The notes below the pieces were generated by a model. The model did no database searches. It saw nothing but the letters and a program-made list of their open reading frames with translations, and was not told where the DNA came from. 64,000 bases of DNA, from NCBI RefSeq assembly GCF_016765775.1, contig NZ_JAESVN010000006.1:124001-188000 (forward strand), written 5' to 3'. Below are positions 26,600-37,133 of this stretch, piece after piece (the first letter of the stretch is position 1; every line of letters starts with the position of its first letter). Origin of the DNA: Szabonella alba. Its GTDB lineage: Bacteria; Pseudomonadota; Alphaproteobacteria; Rhodobacterales; Rhodobacteraceae. The position numbers were made by a program, and so were the translations under genes.

Positions 26600-28042
26600 C
26601 TACCACGGCAAGGAGAAGGTCTTGACATTGGTGAAGGATTTCATCGCCTCAACCACGCCTTCCTTATAGCCGTTGCCGCTGTCCTTGATGCCGCCGAAGG
26701 GGGACATTTCGGTGCGATAGCCGGGCACTTCCCAGATATTCACCGTGCCCACCACCAGCCCATCGATATAGGCCCGCATCCGGCGCCAGTCATTCGTGCA
26801 GACGCCCGAGGACAGGCCGAAATCGGTGGAGTTGGAAATTGCCATCGTGGCCGCATCATCATCGGGCACGCGCACGATGGGAATGATGGGGCCAAAGGTT
26901 TCCTGCATCACCAGATCGGACGCATGATCGACATGATCGACCACGATCGGCGGCAGCAGCGCGCCCCGGCGGCCCGGATGATAGAGGATCTTCGCCCCCC
27001 GCGCCTCGGCCTCGAACACCCGCGCCTCAAAGGTTTCCGCCGCCTTTTCATGGACGACGCAGCCCAGTTCGGTCGCCGGATCCATCGGATCGCCGAAGCG
27101 CAGGGCCCGGGCCCGCTCCAGCACCAGCGGCACGAAACGCTCGGCGACGCTCTCCTGCACCAGAATGCGTTTCACCGCCGTGCAGCGCTGGCCCGAGTTT
27201 TTCGTGGCACCCGCCACCGCCAGATCGGCGGCGCGTGCAAGATCGGCATCCGACAGGTCATTGCAGATGATCAGCGGGTCATTGCCGCCCAATTCCAGCA
27301 CCTGCCGTTTATAGACCGCCTTGGCCGCGATCATCTTGCCGACCGGCACGCCGCCGGTGAAGGTGATCAGCTCAAACTCGGGATTGGTGATCATCTCATC
27401 GCCGATATCGCCGGGCCAGCCAGTGACGACCGACAGCATCTCGGGCGGCAGCCCTGCCTCATAGAGCGCATCCGCCAGCCAGATCGCGGTCAGCGGCGTC
27501 AGTTCTGTGGGCTTCACCACGATACAATTGTTGGTGGCAATCGCCGGCGCGATCTTGTGGCTGACCATGTTCAGCGGATGGTTGAAGGGCGTGATGGCCG
27601 AAATCGCCCGCAAGGGTTCGCGCAGGGTGAAGATGCGCCGCGCCTTGCCATGCGGGGTCAGATCGCAGGAAAACGCCTCGCCGTCATCCTGAATGCACAG
27701 CATCCCGGCCAGCGCATAGACATCCTGCGCGCGGCCACATTCGTAAAGCGCATCGGCATGGCTGATCCCCAGTTCCGCCGTGATGATCGCGGCGAGTTCC
27801 GCCTTGCGGTCGCCGATGATGCGGGCGGTATTCGACAGGATCTGCTGGCGCTGATGGCGGGTCAGGACGGGGTGGTAGGCCGCGGCGATGGCGAAAGCTT
27901 CGCGCGCATGGTCGGCCTGTCCGGCGGGAACCGAACCAATCTCCTCTCCGGTATAGGGATAGAAGACCGGCACGCGTTCAGCCCGGTCAACCTTGCGGCC
28001 CGCGATGCGCATCTGTTCATGACGGTAAGGGATGGGGGGCAT
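26600..28042 (-). CDS. phnY: Phosphonoacetaldehyde dehydrogenase
   Basis: A 480-residue aldehyde dehydrogenase. Catalytic Cys287 lies in NSGQRCTAV with the preceding Arg286 expected for phosphonate recognition; Glu250 (LELGGND), Asn154 (PFNHP) and Lys177 (VVKPTE) complete the site. It oxidises phosphonoacetaldehyde to phosphonoacetate with NAD(P), the middle step of the PhnW-PhnY-PhnA route. It is placed between the FAD oxidase gene and phnA with gaps of 6 and 3 bases, so specificity for phosphonoacetaldehyde is well supported by context. Confidence 0.9.
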   Translation of the reverse strand: MPPIPYRHEQMRIAGRKVDRAERVPVFYPYTGEEIGSVPAGQADHAREAFAIAAAYHPVLTRHQRQQILSNTARIIGDRKAELAAIITAELGISHADALYECGRAQDVYALAGMLCIQDDGEAFSCDLTPHGKARRIFTLREPLRAISAITPFNHPLNMVSHKIAPAIATNNCIVVKPTELTPLTAIWLADALYEAGLPPEMLSVVTGWPGDIGDEMITNPEFELITFTGGVPVGKMIAAKAVYKRQVLELGGNDPLIICNDLSDADLARAADLAVAGATKNSGQRCTAVKRILVQESVAERFVPLVLERARALRFGDPMDPATELGCVVHEKAAETFEARVFEAEARGAKILYHPGRRGALLPPIVVDHVDHASDLVMQETFGPIIPIVRVPDDDAATMAISNSTDFGLSSGVCTNDWRRMRAYIDGLVVGTVNIWEVPGYRTEMSPFGGIKDSGNGYKEGVVEAMKSFTNVKTFSLPW

Positions 28043-28045
28043 GGA

Positions 28046-29284
28046 TCACTCCGCCGCTGCAAGACAGGCGATGTGGAACGCGTCGAAATTCCGCAGCACC
28101 GGGGCGCGGGCCAGATCCATCACCCGGTTGACGATGAAGGGCACTTCCTGCTCGGTCAGGCCACCATGGCTGCGCAGGGGCACATCCAGTGCCGCAAGGT
28201 CATGGCGATGCGCGGAGGTGCCAATGGTAATATTCTCGGTCGAGGTCATCACCACATCGCCGATCCGGTCGGCGGGCAGTTCGAAACGGGCAACGGCCTC
28301 TTCCCGGGTCAGGACGACATCCATGCCCGGCGTCGCCGCCAGTTTCGCGATGATCGCCGCGCGGTCCGCACCCGCAGGCAGATAGGCCGTGGCGAAAGAC
28401 CCCAGCGCGCCGTGATGAACCACATAGGGATCGGTGATCGGCAGGATGACCCGGGCCGCATCCTTGCCCAGCCATTCGTCCAGCAGATCCTGCACATAGA
28501 CCACCGCCGGGCTGCCATCGGCATTGTGCTTGGGTTTCATGCCGTGATCGGCGGTCACCACAATCGCCGCCCCCATCGCATCCAGCTCGGTCAGATAGCG
28601 GTCGAACATGGCGTAGAAATCATTGGCCTCGGCATCGCCCGGGGCGAATTTATGCTGAATGAAATCCGTGGTCGTCAGATACATCACATCCGGGCGCCAT
28701 TCGCGCAGCAGTTTCACCCCGGCGGCAAAGACAAATTCCGACAGTCCGGCGGAATAGACATCCGGCACCGGGCGGCCCAGCCATGCGCTTGCATTGTCGA
28801 TCCCGTGTTCGGCCTCGGTCGTGCTGTCGGATTTCTCCGACGAAAAGCAGATCGCCCGACCGCCCTGAAAACTCAGCCCCGCGCCCAGCAGCGCGCGCAG
28901 TTTGTCCTTGGCCGTGACGATGGCAACCCGCGCGCCCGCATCATGGAAGGCGGCAAAGACGGTCGGCGCGCGCAGGAAGCGCACATCGTTCATCATCACT
29001 TCCTGTCCGGTTTCCGGCTCATACAGGTAATTGCCGCAGATCCCGTGCACCGCAGGCGGACGGCCGGTGGCAATCGACAGGTTGTTGGGATTGGTGAAGG
29101 ACGGCATCGCCGAATGGCAGATCCGGTCGGTTCCAGTCTCCCGCAGCCGTTTCAGCGTCGGCATCAGCCCCGCCGCAATGGCAACCTCAAGATAGGCCGG
29201 TTCGCAGCCATCCAGACAGATGGCAATGGCAGGGCGCGAGGGCCAGGGATAGCTGCGGCCATTGGCGGTAACGGTTCGGGTCAT
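28046..29284 (-). CDS. phnA: Phosphonoacetate hydrolase
   Basis: Hydrolyses the C-P bond of phosphonoacetate to acetate and phosphate. The 412-residue alkaline-phosphatase-superfamily enzyme has all expected two-zinc residues: Asp25 (CLDGCEP), nucleophile Thr64 (SFTNPNN), Asp207 and His211 (TTDFIQH), Asp246-His247 (TADHGMK) and His373 (LRSHGG). The start is the ATG at 29282-29284 after GAAGGA; an upstream in-frame start would add 21 residues unlike the family. This step releases the phosphate that makes the pathway a phosphorus source. Confidence 0.93.
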   Translation of the reverse strand: MTRTVTANGRSYPWPSRPAIAICLDGCEPAYLEVAIAAGLMPTLKRLRETGTDRICHSAMPSFTNPNNLSIATGRPPAVHGICGNYLYEPETGQEVMMNDVRFLRAPTVFAAFHDAGARVAIVTAKDKLRALLGAGLSFQGGRAICFSSEKSDSTTEAEHGIDNASAWLGRPVPDVYSAGLSEFVFAAGVKLLREWRPDVMYLTTTDFIQHKFAPGDAEANDFYAMFDRYLTELDAMGAAIVVTADHGMKPKHNADGSPAVVYVQDLLDEWLGKDAARVILPITDPYVVHHGALGSFATAYLPAGADRAAIIAKLAATPGMDVVLTREEAVARFELPADRIGDVVMTSTENITIGTSAHRHDLAALDVPLRSHGGLTEQEVPFIVNRVMDLARAPVLRNFDAFHIACLAAAE

Positions 29285-29349
29285 TCTGCGTCCTTCCGGG
29301 TCGGTCATAACGGGGGGCGGCGGCGTACAGGGCCGAAGCAGTCTCAATA

Positions 29350-29373
29350 CCCCGGGCCAGATCCGGCCCGGGG
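29350..29373 (-). other. Strong stem-loop between phnW and phnA
   Basis: A perfect 9-bp stem, CCCCGGGCC (29350-29358) with GGCCCGGGG (29365-29373), has a 6-base loop and lies in the 101-base gap after the phnW stop. The minus-strand continuation TATTGAG has no proper T-run. It may be a partial terminator or RNA-stability element setting phnW above the other genes. Confidence 0.55.
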
Positions 29374-29385
29374 CAAAAGGTCAAA

Positions 29386-30570
29386 TCAGGCGGCAAGCCG
29401 CGCGCGTTCCTCCAGCGCAAGGGCCGGGGGGGCGGCGCTCGCCACGCCCATCCGCGTCAGCGCCCGGCCAGCAGCATCGGCCGCGCGGCGCATCACGGCG
29501 GCATCCATCCGCCCGATGCAGCCCAGCCGGAAACTGTCCACCACGGTCAGCTTGCCGGGATAGATGATGAACCCGTCCTCTTTCATCAGATCGTAGAACC
29601 GGGCGAAATCAAAGGCGGGATCGGCCGGGTTGAAGAAGGTCACGATGATCGGCGACAGCCAGCGGTCATCCAGCAGCGTCTCGAAGCCCAGCGCCCGCAT
29701 TCCCGCGACCAGCGTATCGCGATTGGCGCGGTAGCGCGCGCCCCGGCCCGCAACACCACCCTCGGCCTCATGCAGATCCAGCGCCTTCAGAAAGGCCGCC
29801 ACCACATGCGTGGGCGGGGTATAGCGCCATTGCCCGGTCTTTTCGAGATAGACCCATTGCGCATGCAGATCGAGCGCGAGCGAATGGCTGTTGCCCTTGG
29901 CCGCCGCAATCTCGGTTCGCCGCGCGATGACAAAGCCGAAACCCGGCACGCCCTCGATGCATTTATTGGCCGAGGACACCAGCGCCTCGAACCGGATGCG
30001 GCGCACGTCCAGATCCACCGCACCAAAGGCTGACATGCTGTCGATCAGAAGCTTGCGGCCATGCGCCTCGACCACTTCAGCGATCTCCTCGACCGGGTTC
30101 AGGATGCCGGATGAGGTTTCGCAATGGATTGCCACGACATGGGTGATGCCCGGATCGGCGGCCAACGCCGCCGCGACCTCATCCCCGCGCGGAGGCAGGT
30201 AATCGCCCTTGTCGATCACCACATGGTCGCGCCCCAGATAGCGCAGGGTTTCCGCCGCCCGCAGCCCATAGGCACCATTGGCCAGCACCAGCACCTTGCC
30301 GTCGCGCGGCACCAGCGTGCCCAGCATCGCCTCAACGGAAAACGACCCCGAGCCCTGCATTGGCACGCAGACATAGTCCCCGGCCTCATCGCCCGCCATG
30401 GCCAGAAGGCGGCGGCAGATTGTCGCTGTCATCGCGCGGAAATCCCCGTCCCAGGACCCCCAGTCGCGCAGCATCGCCTCTTTCACCTCATAGGCCGTGG
30501 TCAGCGGCCCGGGCGTCAGCAGATAGGGTTCCCCCAACCGGGGCGTCGGAAATTCCGCTGTCTGTGTCAT
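29386..30570 (-). CDS. phnW: 2-aminoethylphosphonate-pyruvate transaminase
   Basis: Transfers the amino group of AEP to pyruvate, giving phosphonoacetaldehyde and alanine. The 394-residue class V (AGXT-like) PLP enzyme has the PhnW opening [26 protein letters not shown] (residues 16-41), [14 protein letters not shown] at about 72-85 and the PLP lysine Lys203 in [12 protein letters not shown]. The start is the second of two overlapping ATGs (30568-30570), in frame with the conserved N-terminus, behind GGAGATCA. It diverges from the LysR gene. It is the first gene of the catabolic operon. Confidence 0.93.
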   Translation of the reverse strand: MTQTAEFPTPRLGEPYLLTPGPLTTAYEVKEAMLRDWGSWDGDFRAMTATICRRLLAMAGDEAGDYVCVPMQGSGSFSVEAMLGTLVPRDGKVLVLANGAYGLRAAETLRYLGRDHVVIDKGDYLPPRGDEVAAALAADPGITHVVAIHCETSSGILNPVEEIAEVVEAHGRKLLIDSMSAFGAVDLDVRRIRFEALVSSANKCIEGVPGFGFVIARRTEIAAAKGNSHSLALDLHAQWVYLEKTGQWRYTPPTHVVAAFLKALDLHEAEGGVAGRGARYRANRDTLVAGMRALGFETLLDDRWLSPIIVTFFNPADPAFDFARFYDLMKEDGFIIYPGKLTVVDSFRLGCIGRMDAAVMRRAADAAGRALTRMGVASAAPPALALEERARLAA

Positions 30571-30678
30571 GCATTGATCTCCTGCAGGATGACCCTGCTT
30601 CGCAAAAGCTGTTTCATTTGTAAAATCGTTAAAAACCATGCTAGCATAAATTTCACTGATCCCTCCGAAAGGTCGCCC
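30571..30678. promoter_or_regulatory. Divergent phnW / LysR promoter gap
   Basis: A 108-base gap with an AT-rich core (30605-30655). It contains CTGTTTCAT at 30609-30617, shared with the AEP importer upstream region, followed by TTTGTAAAATCG. LysR regulators usually bind between themselves and the divergent target, so this is the most likely operator region. No exact boxes can be defined. Confidence 0.5.
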
Positions 30679-31569
30679 ATGCGCTATGTCCAGCTTCGCG
30701 CCTTCCACAATGTCGCCACATCGGGGGGCTTTTCCCGTGCCGCCGAAACGCTGCGCCTGACCCAGCCCGCCGTGTCCGATCAGGTGCGCAGGTTGGAGGA
30801 GGAGTATGACGTTCTCTTGTTCAATCGCGTCCGCAAGCAGATCACCCTGACGCCCGAGGGTGACGCGCTGCTGCAGATCACCCGCCGCATGTTCGACAAT
30901 GAACGCGAGGCGCTGGACCTGCTGACCGAGAAACGCGCCTTCCGCGCGGGCAATCTGCGCATCATCGCCGACAGCGCCCATCACCTTGTCGGGGTGCTGA
31001 CGCAGTTCCGGCAGAAATATCCGATGGTCCGCATCCATGTTCAGGTCGGCAACAGCGACAGCGTAAGCGCCGCACTGCGCCGCTATGATGCCGATATCGG
31101 CGTGGTGGGCGAAGTGCCCGACAGCACGGAATTTGAGGCCTTTCCCTTGGGCTACAGCCCGATCATCGCCTTTGCCGCAACCGGGCATCCGCTGGCCGCA
31201 CGCCCTGCCCTGCGGCTGTCCGATCTGCCGGGCCTGCCGCTGGTGTTTCGTGAGGAAGGGTCGCGGACCCGCGCGACACTGGAACAGGCGGCAGCCAGTC
31301 TGGGCCTGACCCTGTCACCCGTCATCGTCGCCGAAGGGCGCGAGGCCGTGCGCGAGATTGTGGCAGCGGGGGCAGGGATCGGCTTTGTCTCGATGGCCGA
31401 ATTCGGCGAGGATCGCCGGTTGCGCCGGATCGAACTCTGCGACGCGCCCCGTATGGACATGCATGAAACGCTGATCTGCCTGCCCGAACGGCGCGACACG
31501 AAACTGGTCGCGGCCTTTCTGGACATCGCGCGCAACGCGCCCCCGGTGCCGGGCCTTGTGGCGGGTTAG
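30679..31569 (+). CDS. LysR-family regulator of the AEP cluster
   Basis: A 296-residue LysR-type regulator. The N-terminal helix-turn-helix ([26 protein letters not shown], residues 19-44) is followed by a periplasmic-binding-like effector domain from about 88 to 290. The ATG at 30679 lies 17 bases after a GAAAGG. Divergence from phnW implies activation of the AEP genes by AEP or a pathway intermediate; this is inferred from arrangement. Confidence 0.88.
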   Translation: MRYVQLRAFHNVATSGGFSRAAETLRLTQPAVSDQVRRLEEEYDVLLFNRVRKQITLTPEGDALLQITRRMFDNEREALDLLTEKRAFRAGNLRIIADSAHHLVGVLTQFRQKYPMVRIHVQVGNSDSVSAALRRYDADIGVVGEVPDSTEFEAFPLGYSPIIAFAATGHPLAARPALRLSDLPGLPLVFREEGSRTRATLEQAAASLGLTLSPVIVAEGREAVREIVAAGAGIGFVSMAEFGEDRRLRRIELCDAPRMDMHETLICLPERRDTKLVAAFLDIARNAPPVPGLVAG

Positions 31570-31597
31570 CCGCGACCCGCTCAGCCGGAGCCGTTCC

Positions 31598-32524
31598 CTA
31601 CCCGTCCTTCCCGCCCGTCCAGGGCCGTCCGCCGCTCAATTCTGATGACAGGTGATCGACAAGCGCGCGCAGTTTTGCGGGCATGGGTGAGACAGGGGGC
31701 CACAGCGCGTGGATCGGCAGGGCGCGCGTCGGGTGGTCGGGCAGGATCTGTTCCAGTCGCCCGGTGGCAATCTCGGGGGCGGCGATGAAGCCGGGCAGCA
31801 TGGCAAGGCCAAGCCCCGCCAGCGCGAAATCGCGCATCGCCTCACCATTGTTCAGCGTGACACGGCTGGAGACCGGAACCGTCACCGGCGCGCCGTTTTC
31901 GGTGAACTGCCAAAGCCGCGCATCCGACAACAGGCTGTAGCCGATCACCTGATGCGCGGCCAGATCGGCAAGGCTTCGGGGCCGCCCCTGCCGCGACAGG
32001 TATTCGGGACTTGCGCAGGCAATCATCCGGTCAGTGCAGAGAAGCCGCCCGATCAGGGCCGCATCGCGCGCCTCGCCGATCCGGATGGCCAGATCATAGC
32101 CGTCGCGCACCAGATCATGCGCGCGGTCGTCATAGTCGATCCGCAGATCCAGCCCCGGATGCGCCGCCGCAAACCGCGCAAGGATCGGCCCCAGATGCAG
32201 CATTCCGAAACTCATTGGCACCGAGATGGCCAGACGTCCGCGCAGGGGGGCCGCGCCGTCCATCTCCCATGCGGCACTTTCAGCGGCGGCGCGCAGGTCG
32301 GACAGGGCCGGGCGCAGCCGGTCGGTCAGACGCAGCGCCGCCTCGGTCGGGGCAATCCGGCCTGCGCTGCGCAGAAACAGCGCCGCCCCTAGGGCGCGTT
32401 CCAGATCGGTGATGCGTTTGCTGACAACCGATTTCGACAGGTTCAGCCGGGCCGAGGCGGCGGTGACGCTGCCCAGTTCCATGACGGCAAGGAAAGTCTC
32501 AATCTCATCCAGCGTGTAGCGCAT
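31598..32524 (-). CDS. LysR-family regulator beside the quinone-detoxification genes
   Basis: A 308-residue LysR protein with an N-terminal winged helix-turn-helix ([27 protein letters not shown], residues 20-46) and a C-terminal substrate-binding domain of the CrgA/DUF24-adjacent type often seen with redox enzymes. The gene diverges from the VOC dioxygenase gene across a 120-base gap that holds a perfect 7-bp-arm dyad. It likely controls the dioxygenase and reductase genes, possibly responding to quinones; effector unknown. It is convergent with the AEP LysR gene, 28 bases apart. Confidence 0.87.
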   Translation of the reverse strand: MRYTLDEIETFLAVMELGSVTAASARLNLSKSVVSKRITDLERALGAALFLRSAGRIAPTEAALRLTDRLRPALSDLRAAAESAAWEMDGAAPLRGRLAISVPMSFGMLHLGPILARFAAAHPGLDLRIDYDDRAHDLVRDGYDLAIRIGEARDAALIGRLLCTDRMIACASPEYLSRQGRPRSLADLAAHQVIGYSLLSDARLWQFTENGAPVTVPVSSRVTLNNGEAMRDFALAGLGLAMLPGFIAAPEIATGRLEQILPDHPTRALPIHALWPPVSPMPAKLRALVDHLSSELSGGRPWTGGKDG

Positions 32525-32548
32525 GGCATGACCCTAGCGCCGCGCCCG

Positions 32549-32569
32549 GCGTTCGACAATCGCGAACGC
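32549..32569. promoter_or_regulatory. Perfect dyad operator candidate (LysR T-N11-A)
   Basis: Arms GCGTTCG (32549-32555) and CGAACGC (32563-32569) with a 7-base spacer form a perfect inverted repeat, 25 bases upstream of the LysR start. T32553 and A32565 satisfy the LysR T-N11-A rule. Confidence 0.6.
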
Positions 32570-32644
32570 GGGGTTGGCAAGGCCGGGCCTGCACAGGGGC
32601 GCCCGGGCCTGCCATCTTGGGGGCAGCAACGAAAGGGGGCCATC

Positions 32645-33586
<942 letters not shown>

Positions 33587-33626
33587 GAGCACGTCCCGCG
33601 CCACGATCATCCGAAAGAACAGGACC

Positions 33627-33651
33627 ACCACCGGGGACACGCCCCGGTGGT
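33627..33651 (+). terminator. Stem-loop between dioxygenase and reductase genes
   Basis: A perfect 10-bp stem, ACCACCGGGG (33627-33636) with CCCCGGTGGT (33642-33651), is followed by TTTCAGC. The weak T-run suggests a leaky terminator, so the reductase may still be co-transcribed. Confidence 0.55.
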
Positions 33652-33672
33652 TTCAGCACAGGAAAAACACCC

Positions 33673-34215
33673 ATGACCAAGACCATCCTCGGCCTGTCCG
33701 GCAGCCTGCGCCGGGCCTCGTTCAACTCCGGGCTGCTGCGGGCGGCAGCGGATCTTGCCCCCGAGGGCGTGACGGTTCAGATCGGATCAATCCGCGATGT
33801 GCCGCTTTACGATGGCGATCTGGAAAAGGCCGAGGGCCTGCCCGCCGCCGTCACCCGGCTTCAGGCGCAGTTGCAGACGGCGGATGCGGTGCTGATGGTG
33901 ACGCCGGAATATAACAACGGCATGCCCGGTGTGTTCAAGAACGCCATCGACTGGATGTCGCGCGGTCCGGGGTTGAAACTGTGGGTGGGCAAGCCCGTAG
34001 CAGTGATCGGCGCCTCACCGGGCGGGTTCGGCACGGTGCTGGCGCAGTCGCACTGGCTGCCGGTGCTGCGCACCTTGCGGGCCGCGCATTGGGGCGGCGG
34101 GCGGATGATGGTGGCGCGGGCAGGGGATCTCTTCGATGAGAATGGCACTCTGACCGATGCCGACAGCCGGGAAAAACTGGCCGAATTCCTGCGCGGTTTC
34201 GCCGGAAGCCTTTGA
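33673..34215 (+). CDS. NADPH-dependent FMN reductase / quinone reductase
   Basis: A 180-residue flavodoxin-like reductase of the chromate/azo/quinone reductase family. FMN-binding loops are GLSGSLRRASFN (7-18) and the TPEYNNGMPGVFKNAIDW region at about 77-94. It would reduce quinones by two electrons to hydroquinones, substrates for the adjacent VOC dioxygenases. It is preceded by a Shine-Dalgarno-like AGGAAAAA. It shares a bidirectional terminator with the convergent fusion gene. Confidence 0.87.
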   Translation: MTKTILGLSGSLRRASFNSGLLRAAADLAPEGVTVQIGSIRDVPLYDGDLEKAEGLPAAVTRLQAQLQTADAVLMVTPEYNNGMPGVFKNAIDWMSRGPGLKLWVGKPVAVIGASPGGFGTVLAQSHWLPVLRTLRAAHWGGGRMMVARAGDLFDENGTLTDADSREKLAEFLRGFAGSL

Positions 34216-34248
34216 CCGGCCCTCTGCCGGACGACAACAGGACAGGAA

Positions 34249-34283
34249 AACGCCCCCGACGCTATGATGGCGACGGGGGCGTT
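34249..34283. terminator. Bidirectional intrinsic terminator
   Basis: A 10-bp stem AACGCCCCCG / CGGGGGCGTT (34249-34258, 34274-34283), with CGC/GCG pairing inside the loop, lies between two convergent genes. It is preceded by AAAA (TTTT on the minus strand) and followed by TTCTCGTCTT. Confidence 0.8.
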
Positions 34284-34306
34284 CTCGTCTTGCAGTGGCC
34301 TGCCGG

Positions 34307-35836
34307 TCAGATCCAGCCTGCCGCGATCTCGCGATCCGCCTCGGTCAACCCATGCCCGGCGGGCAGCAACCGGGCATCCAGCGCCGCACCGCCCTGCCGC
34401 AGACTGGCCTCCAGAGCCGGGGCCATGCGGGCAAAAGGATCCTGCGCCCCGGTCAACAGCAGCACCGAACTGCCCGCCAGATCAGCGGCAGGCGGTTTCT
34501 CCAGCGCCGCGATGCCGCGCAGAAGGATCGCGCGCCGCACCGTGCCCGGATGCAGCAGCATCATCGCCCCCAGAAGGTTTGCCCCGTTGGAATAGCCCAG
34601 AAAGGTCATCCGGTCCGCCTCCAGCCCATAACTGCGCAGGGCCCCGTCGACGAAACCGGCAAAGGCCGCAGCCTCGGCGCGGATATCGTCCTGATCATAG
34701 GTCACCGCATCGAAACGGCGGAACCAGCGGTTGATGCCCTCCTCGGTGGACCGGCCCCGCACCCCCAAAAGGGTTGCATGCGGTGCGATGGAATGGGCCA
34801 GCGGCATCAGGTCGGATTCGTTCCCGCCCGTGCCGTGCAGCAGGACAAGAACCGATCCATCGGGATCCTCGGGCCGATAAAGACGATGGATGAAGGGCAG
34901 ATCGCGCATCGGTATCCTTTCCTCGCCCGGTCGGGCGAATTGCGGCAGCATGACGCGCAGTTCTGCTGCGCGCGCGGCCTCATGCGGGGGGAAGACCAGG
35001 GTCTGGCCCAGATTCTCCACGGTCTCGTCAATGGCAAAGCCCGGCCCGTCGGTCGCCTGTTCGATCAGGATACCGCCGGGTTCGCGGACATAAAGCGACA
35101 GGAAATAGCGCCGGTCATGCACTTCGGTAAGGCCCGGTGCGGTGCCAAGCGCGCGGCGTGTGGCGCGCAGGGTGTCCGCATCCGCCGCGCGGAAGGCGAC
35201 ATGGTCGATCATGCCGGTGCCGGGGATCGCGGGGAAAAACCCGGTCGCATCGCGCAGATCCACCGCATCCGCCCCCGAAACCATGCGCAGGGTGGCGCCT
35301 TCGCGCGCCCCTTCCCGATAGCCGAAACGCGCGACAAATTCGGCGCTGGCCCCCGGTTCGGCGGTCAGCAATGTCACCGCGCGCAACCGCGTCGGCGCGA
35401 TCGGATCCGGCAGCGGCGCCGTGGCGGGCAGATCGACGCCCACCAGCTTGACGATGATCCCGTCAGGATCCTTCAGCCGCAGCACCGGTTCGCCGAATTC
35501 GCGCAAGGGCCCCTCGACCGGCACCTGCGCCGACAGCGCCCGGGCCAGCCAGTCGCCGATACTGGCAGGTGGCACGGCCAGCGCAATCTCGGATGGTTGG
35601 CCATGGCCGGTCCGCCCGCGCCCGCCCGCCTCCCAGACAAGGAAGCTGACCAATGATCCGGGGCTGGCCGCCGCATCGCCATAAAACAGATGCAACTGTT
35701 CCCCATCCGCGAAACCGGCGGTCTGCTTGACCAGCCGCAGCCCAAGGAAACCGGCATAGAAATCGACATTGGCCTGAACCCGTGCCGTGATCGCGGTGAC
35801 GTGGTGAAGCCCGCCTGACATCTGAAACGCTGACAT
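34307..35836 (-). CDS. Fusion of VOC dioxygenase and alpha/beta serine hydrolase (MhqO-MhqD-like)
   Basis: A 509-residue two-part enzyme. Residues 8-285 form two VOC modules with probable metal ligands His12 (LHHVTAI), His212 (IDHVAF) and Glu259 (ILIEQATDG). Residues 315-509 form a phospholipase/carboxylesterase-type alpha/beta hydrolase with LLHGTGGNESD, nucleophile Ser416 (LGYSNGAN), Asp466 (GAQDPF) and His495 (AGHGLT). In Bacillus the equivalents are separate proteins, MhqO/MhqE and MhqD. The fusion would open an aromatic ring and hydrolyse the product in one polypeptide. The start ATG at 35834-35836 is preferred; Met6 is also possible. Confidence 0.85.
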   Translation of the reverse strand: MSAFQMSGGLHHVTAITARVQANVDFYAGFLGLRLVKQTAGFADGEQLHLFYGDAAASPGSLVSFLVWEAGGRGRTGHGQPSEIALAVPPASIGDWLARALSAQVPVEGPLREFGEPVLRLKDPDGIIVKLVGVDLPATAPLPDPIAPTRLRAVTLLTAEPGASAEFVARFGYREGAREGATLRMVSGADAVDLRDATGFFPAIPGTGMIDHVAFRAADADTLRATRRALGTAPGLTEVHDRRYFLSLYVREPGGILIEQATDGPGFAIDETVENLGQTLVFPPHEAARAAELRVMLPQFARPGEERIPMRDLPFIHRLYRPEDPDGSVLVLLHGTGGNESDLMPLAHSIAPHATLLGVRGRSTEEGINRWFRRFDAVTYDQDDIRAEAAAFAGFVDGALRSYGLEADRMTFLGYSNGANLLGAMMLLHPGTVRRAILLRGIAALEKPPAADLAGSSVLLLTGAQDPFARMAPALEASLRQGGAALDARLLPAGHGLTEADREIAAGWI

Positions 35837-36027
35837 CTGCACCCTTGCCCTTTCCGCCGCAGCCCTTGTGGCGCGGCTTCCGGTCGGTAGGACCGGCCCG
35901 ACCGAAATAGCCGCTGGTGTAGCCTGTCCCAAGCATCGGGCGGACGAAAGCCGTGTTCGAAAGCGCCGAACGGCACGAGGAGACAAAGCGGAAAAGATCC
36001 GGACCGGAAAGGCAGGGGCAGGCCATG

Positions 36028-37122
36028 TCAGGGCAGCAGGATATCCACCCAGACCGGATAATGGCGCGAGGCGCGGGCAAAGATCGCGGCCTCCTCGCTG
36101 CCATGGGGTGGCCAGAGGACCCCTGCCGCCTGCAGGTTCAGCCCGGCAGAGGGCAGGATATAATCCACCCGCAACCCGCCGATCCGGTCATAAAGCGCCG
36201 TGTCCAAAGCCGGATCGCCCTTGTGGGCCGGATCGGGCGGGCGGCCGCGCCACGCTGCGGCAGGCGCCCGGGGGGCAGGATCCTGCAGCGCCGGATGGGA
36301 CAGCAGCGTGCTGATCGCCTGCCGCATCCCGTCACCATCCGCGGCATCCAGATTGGCATCCCCCAGCAGCACGAAGGGCGGATCGGGCGGCGCGAAGGGC
36401 AGCCGCCCCTCGATCAGATGCTGCCAGAAAATCGTCTCATCATGGTTGCGCGCGGCATTGCGCCGGATCGGCCCGTCAAAGACCGGTGGCGTGGCATGCC
36501 AGGCCAGCAATGTCAGTTCGCCGCCCCCCGGCAGGATCACCGGCACCGCCCAATGCCCGGTCGAGGACAGGCGCTGGATGCCGCCCCCCGGCCCGGCAGG
36601 CAGCAGGCTGCCGGGCAGGTCGCGCCACAGGAAGCCCGAAAAATCCTGCACCGGCCCCAGCGGCAGACGCGACAGCAGCGCCATGCCGCCCTGCCCCGCA
36701 AACCGCCCGAAGCCCTGCGCGTCGCGCGCGCCGCCGATCCTGCCATCGCCATCAAGGTCCAGCCCGGTCTGCACCCCGCGATTGGGCGCAAGGGCCAGAC
36801 GATGAGGATAGGACAGCCCCGCCGCCTGCAACAGATCCGCCAGTGCCGTCAGCGCCAGCAACCCGTGGTCATAATCCAGATCGGTCAGCAGCAGGATGTC
36901 GGCATCCAGCCGCTGCAGCACCGCGACTGCGGCAAGGCTTTGCGCGTCTTGTCCCGAAAGCAGGTCGCGCAACAACAGCCCAGGTCCGTCGCGCGACAGA
37001 TCCGCATGCCATGTCGCCACCCGCAATCTGTCGGCCATGCCCGGCAGTGGCGCGAAGAGACAGAAAAACACCAGCAGCCAGCGGCAGACCGCCCCGGGAC
37101 AGATCAGGCGGAACCGGATCAA
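36028..37122 (-). CDS. Endonuclease/exonuclease/phosphatase-family protein, probably secreted
   Basis: About 340 mature residues of the EEP (DNase I-like) fold: an N-terminal VATWHADLSRDGPG replacing the usual TWN motif, LLLTDLDYDHG, the GDANLDAADGDG metal/catalytic stretch and C-terminal VDYILPSAG plus SRHYPVWVD histidine. The substrate is unknown. The start is uncertain: a TTG at 37122, 11 bases after the upstream stop, gives a good signal peptide (RWLLVFFCLFAPLPGMA), while the ATG at 37036-37038 would give a cytoplasmic form. The signal peptide is the reason for choosing the TTG. Confidence 0.7.
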   Translation of the reverse strand: MIRFRLICPGAVCRWLLVFFCLFAPLPGMADRLRVATWHADLSRDGPGLLLRDLLSGQDAQSLAAVAVLQRLDADILLLTDLDYDHGLLALTALADLLQAAGLSYPHRLALAPNRGVQTGLDLDGDGRIGGARDAQGFGRFAGQGGMALLSRLPLGPVQDFSGFLWRDLPGSLLPAGPGGGIQRLSSTGHWAVPVILPGGGELTLLAWHATPPVFDGPIRRNAARNHDETIFWQHLIEGRLPFAPPDPPFVLLGDANLDAADGDGMRQAISTLLSHPALQDPAPRAPAAAWRGRPPDPAHKGDPALDTALYDRIGGLRVDYILPSAGLNLQAAGVLWPPHGSEEAAIFARASRHYPVWVDILLP

Positions 37123-37133
37123 GCAGCACCGGA

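Noticed and set aside
24362-29563. A very long open frame (1733 codons) on the plus strand
   Set aside because: It lies antisense to pbfA, the FAD oxidase, phnY and phnA, all with intact catalytic motifs on the minus strand. In GC-rich DNA the complementary frame is often free of stops; the predicted protein has low complexity and no domain.
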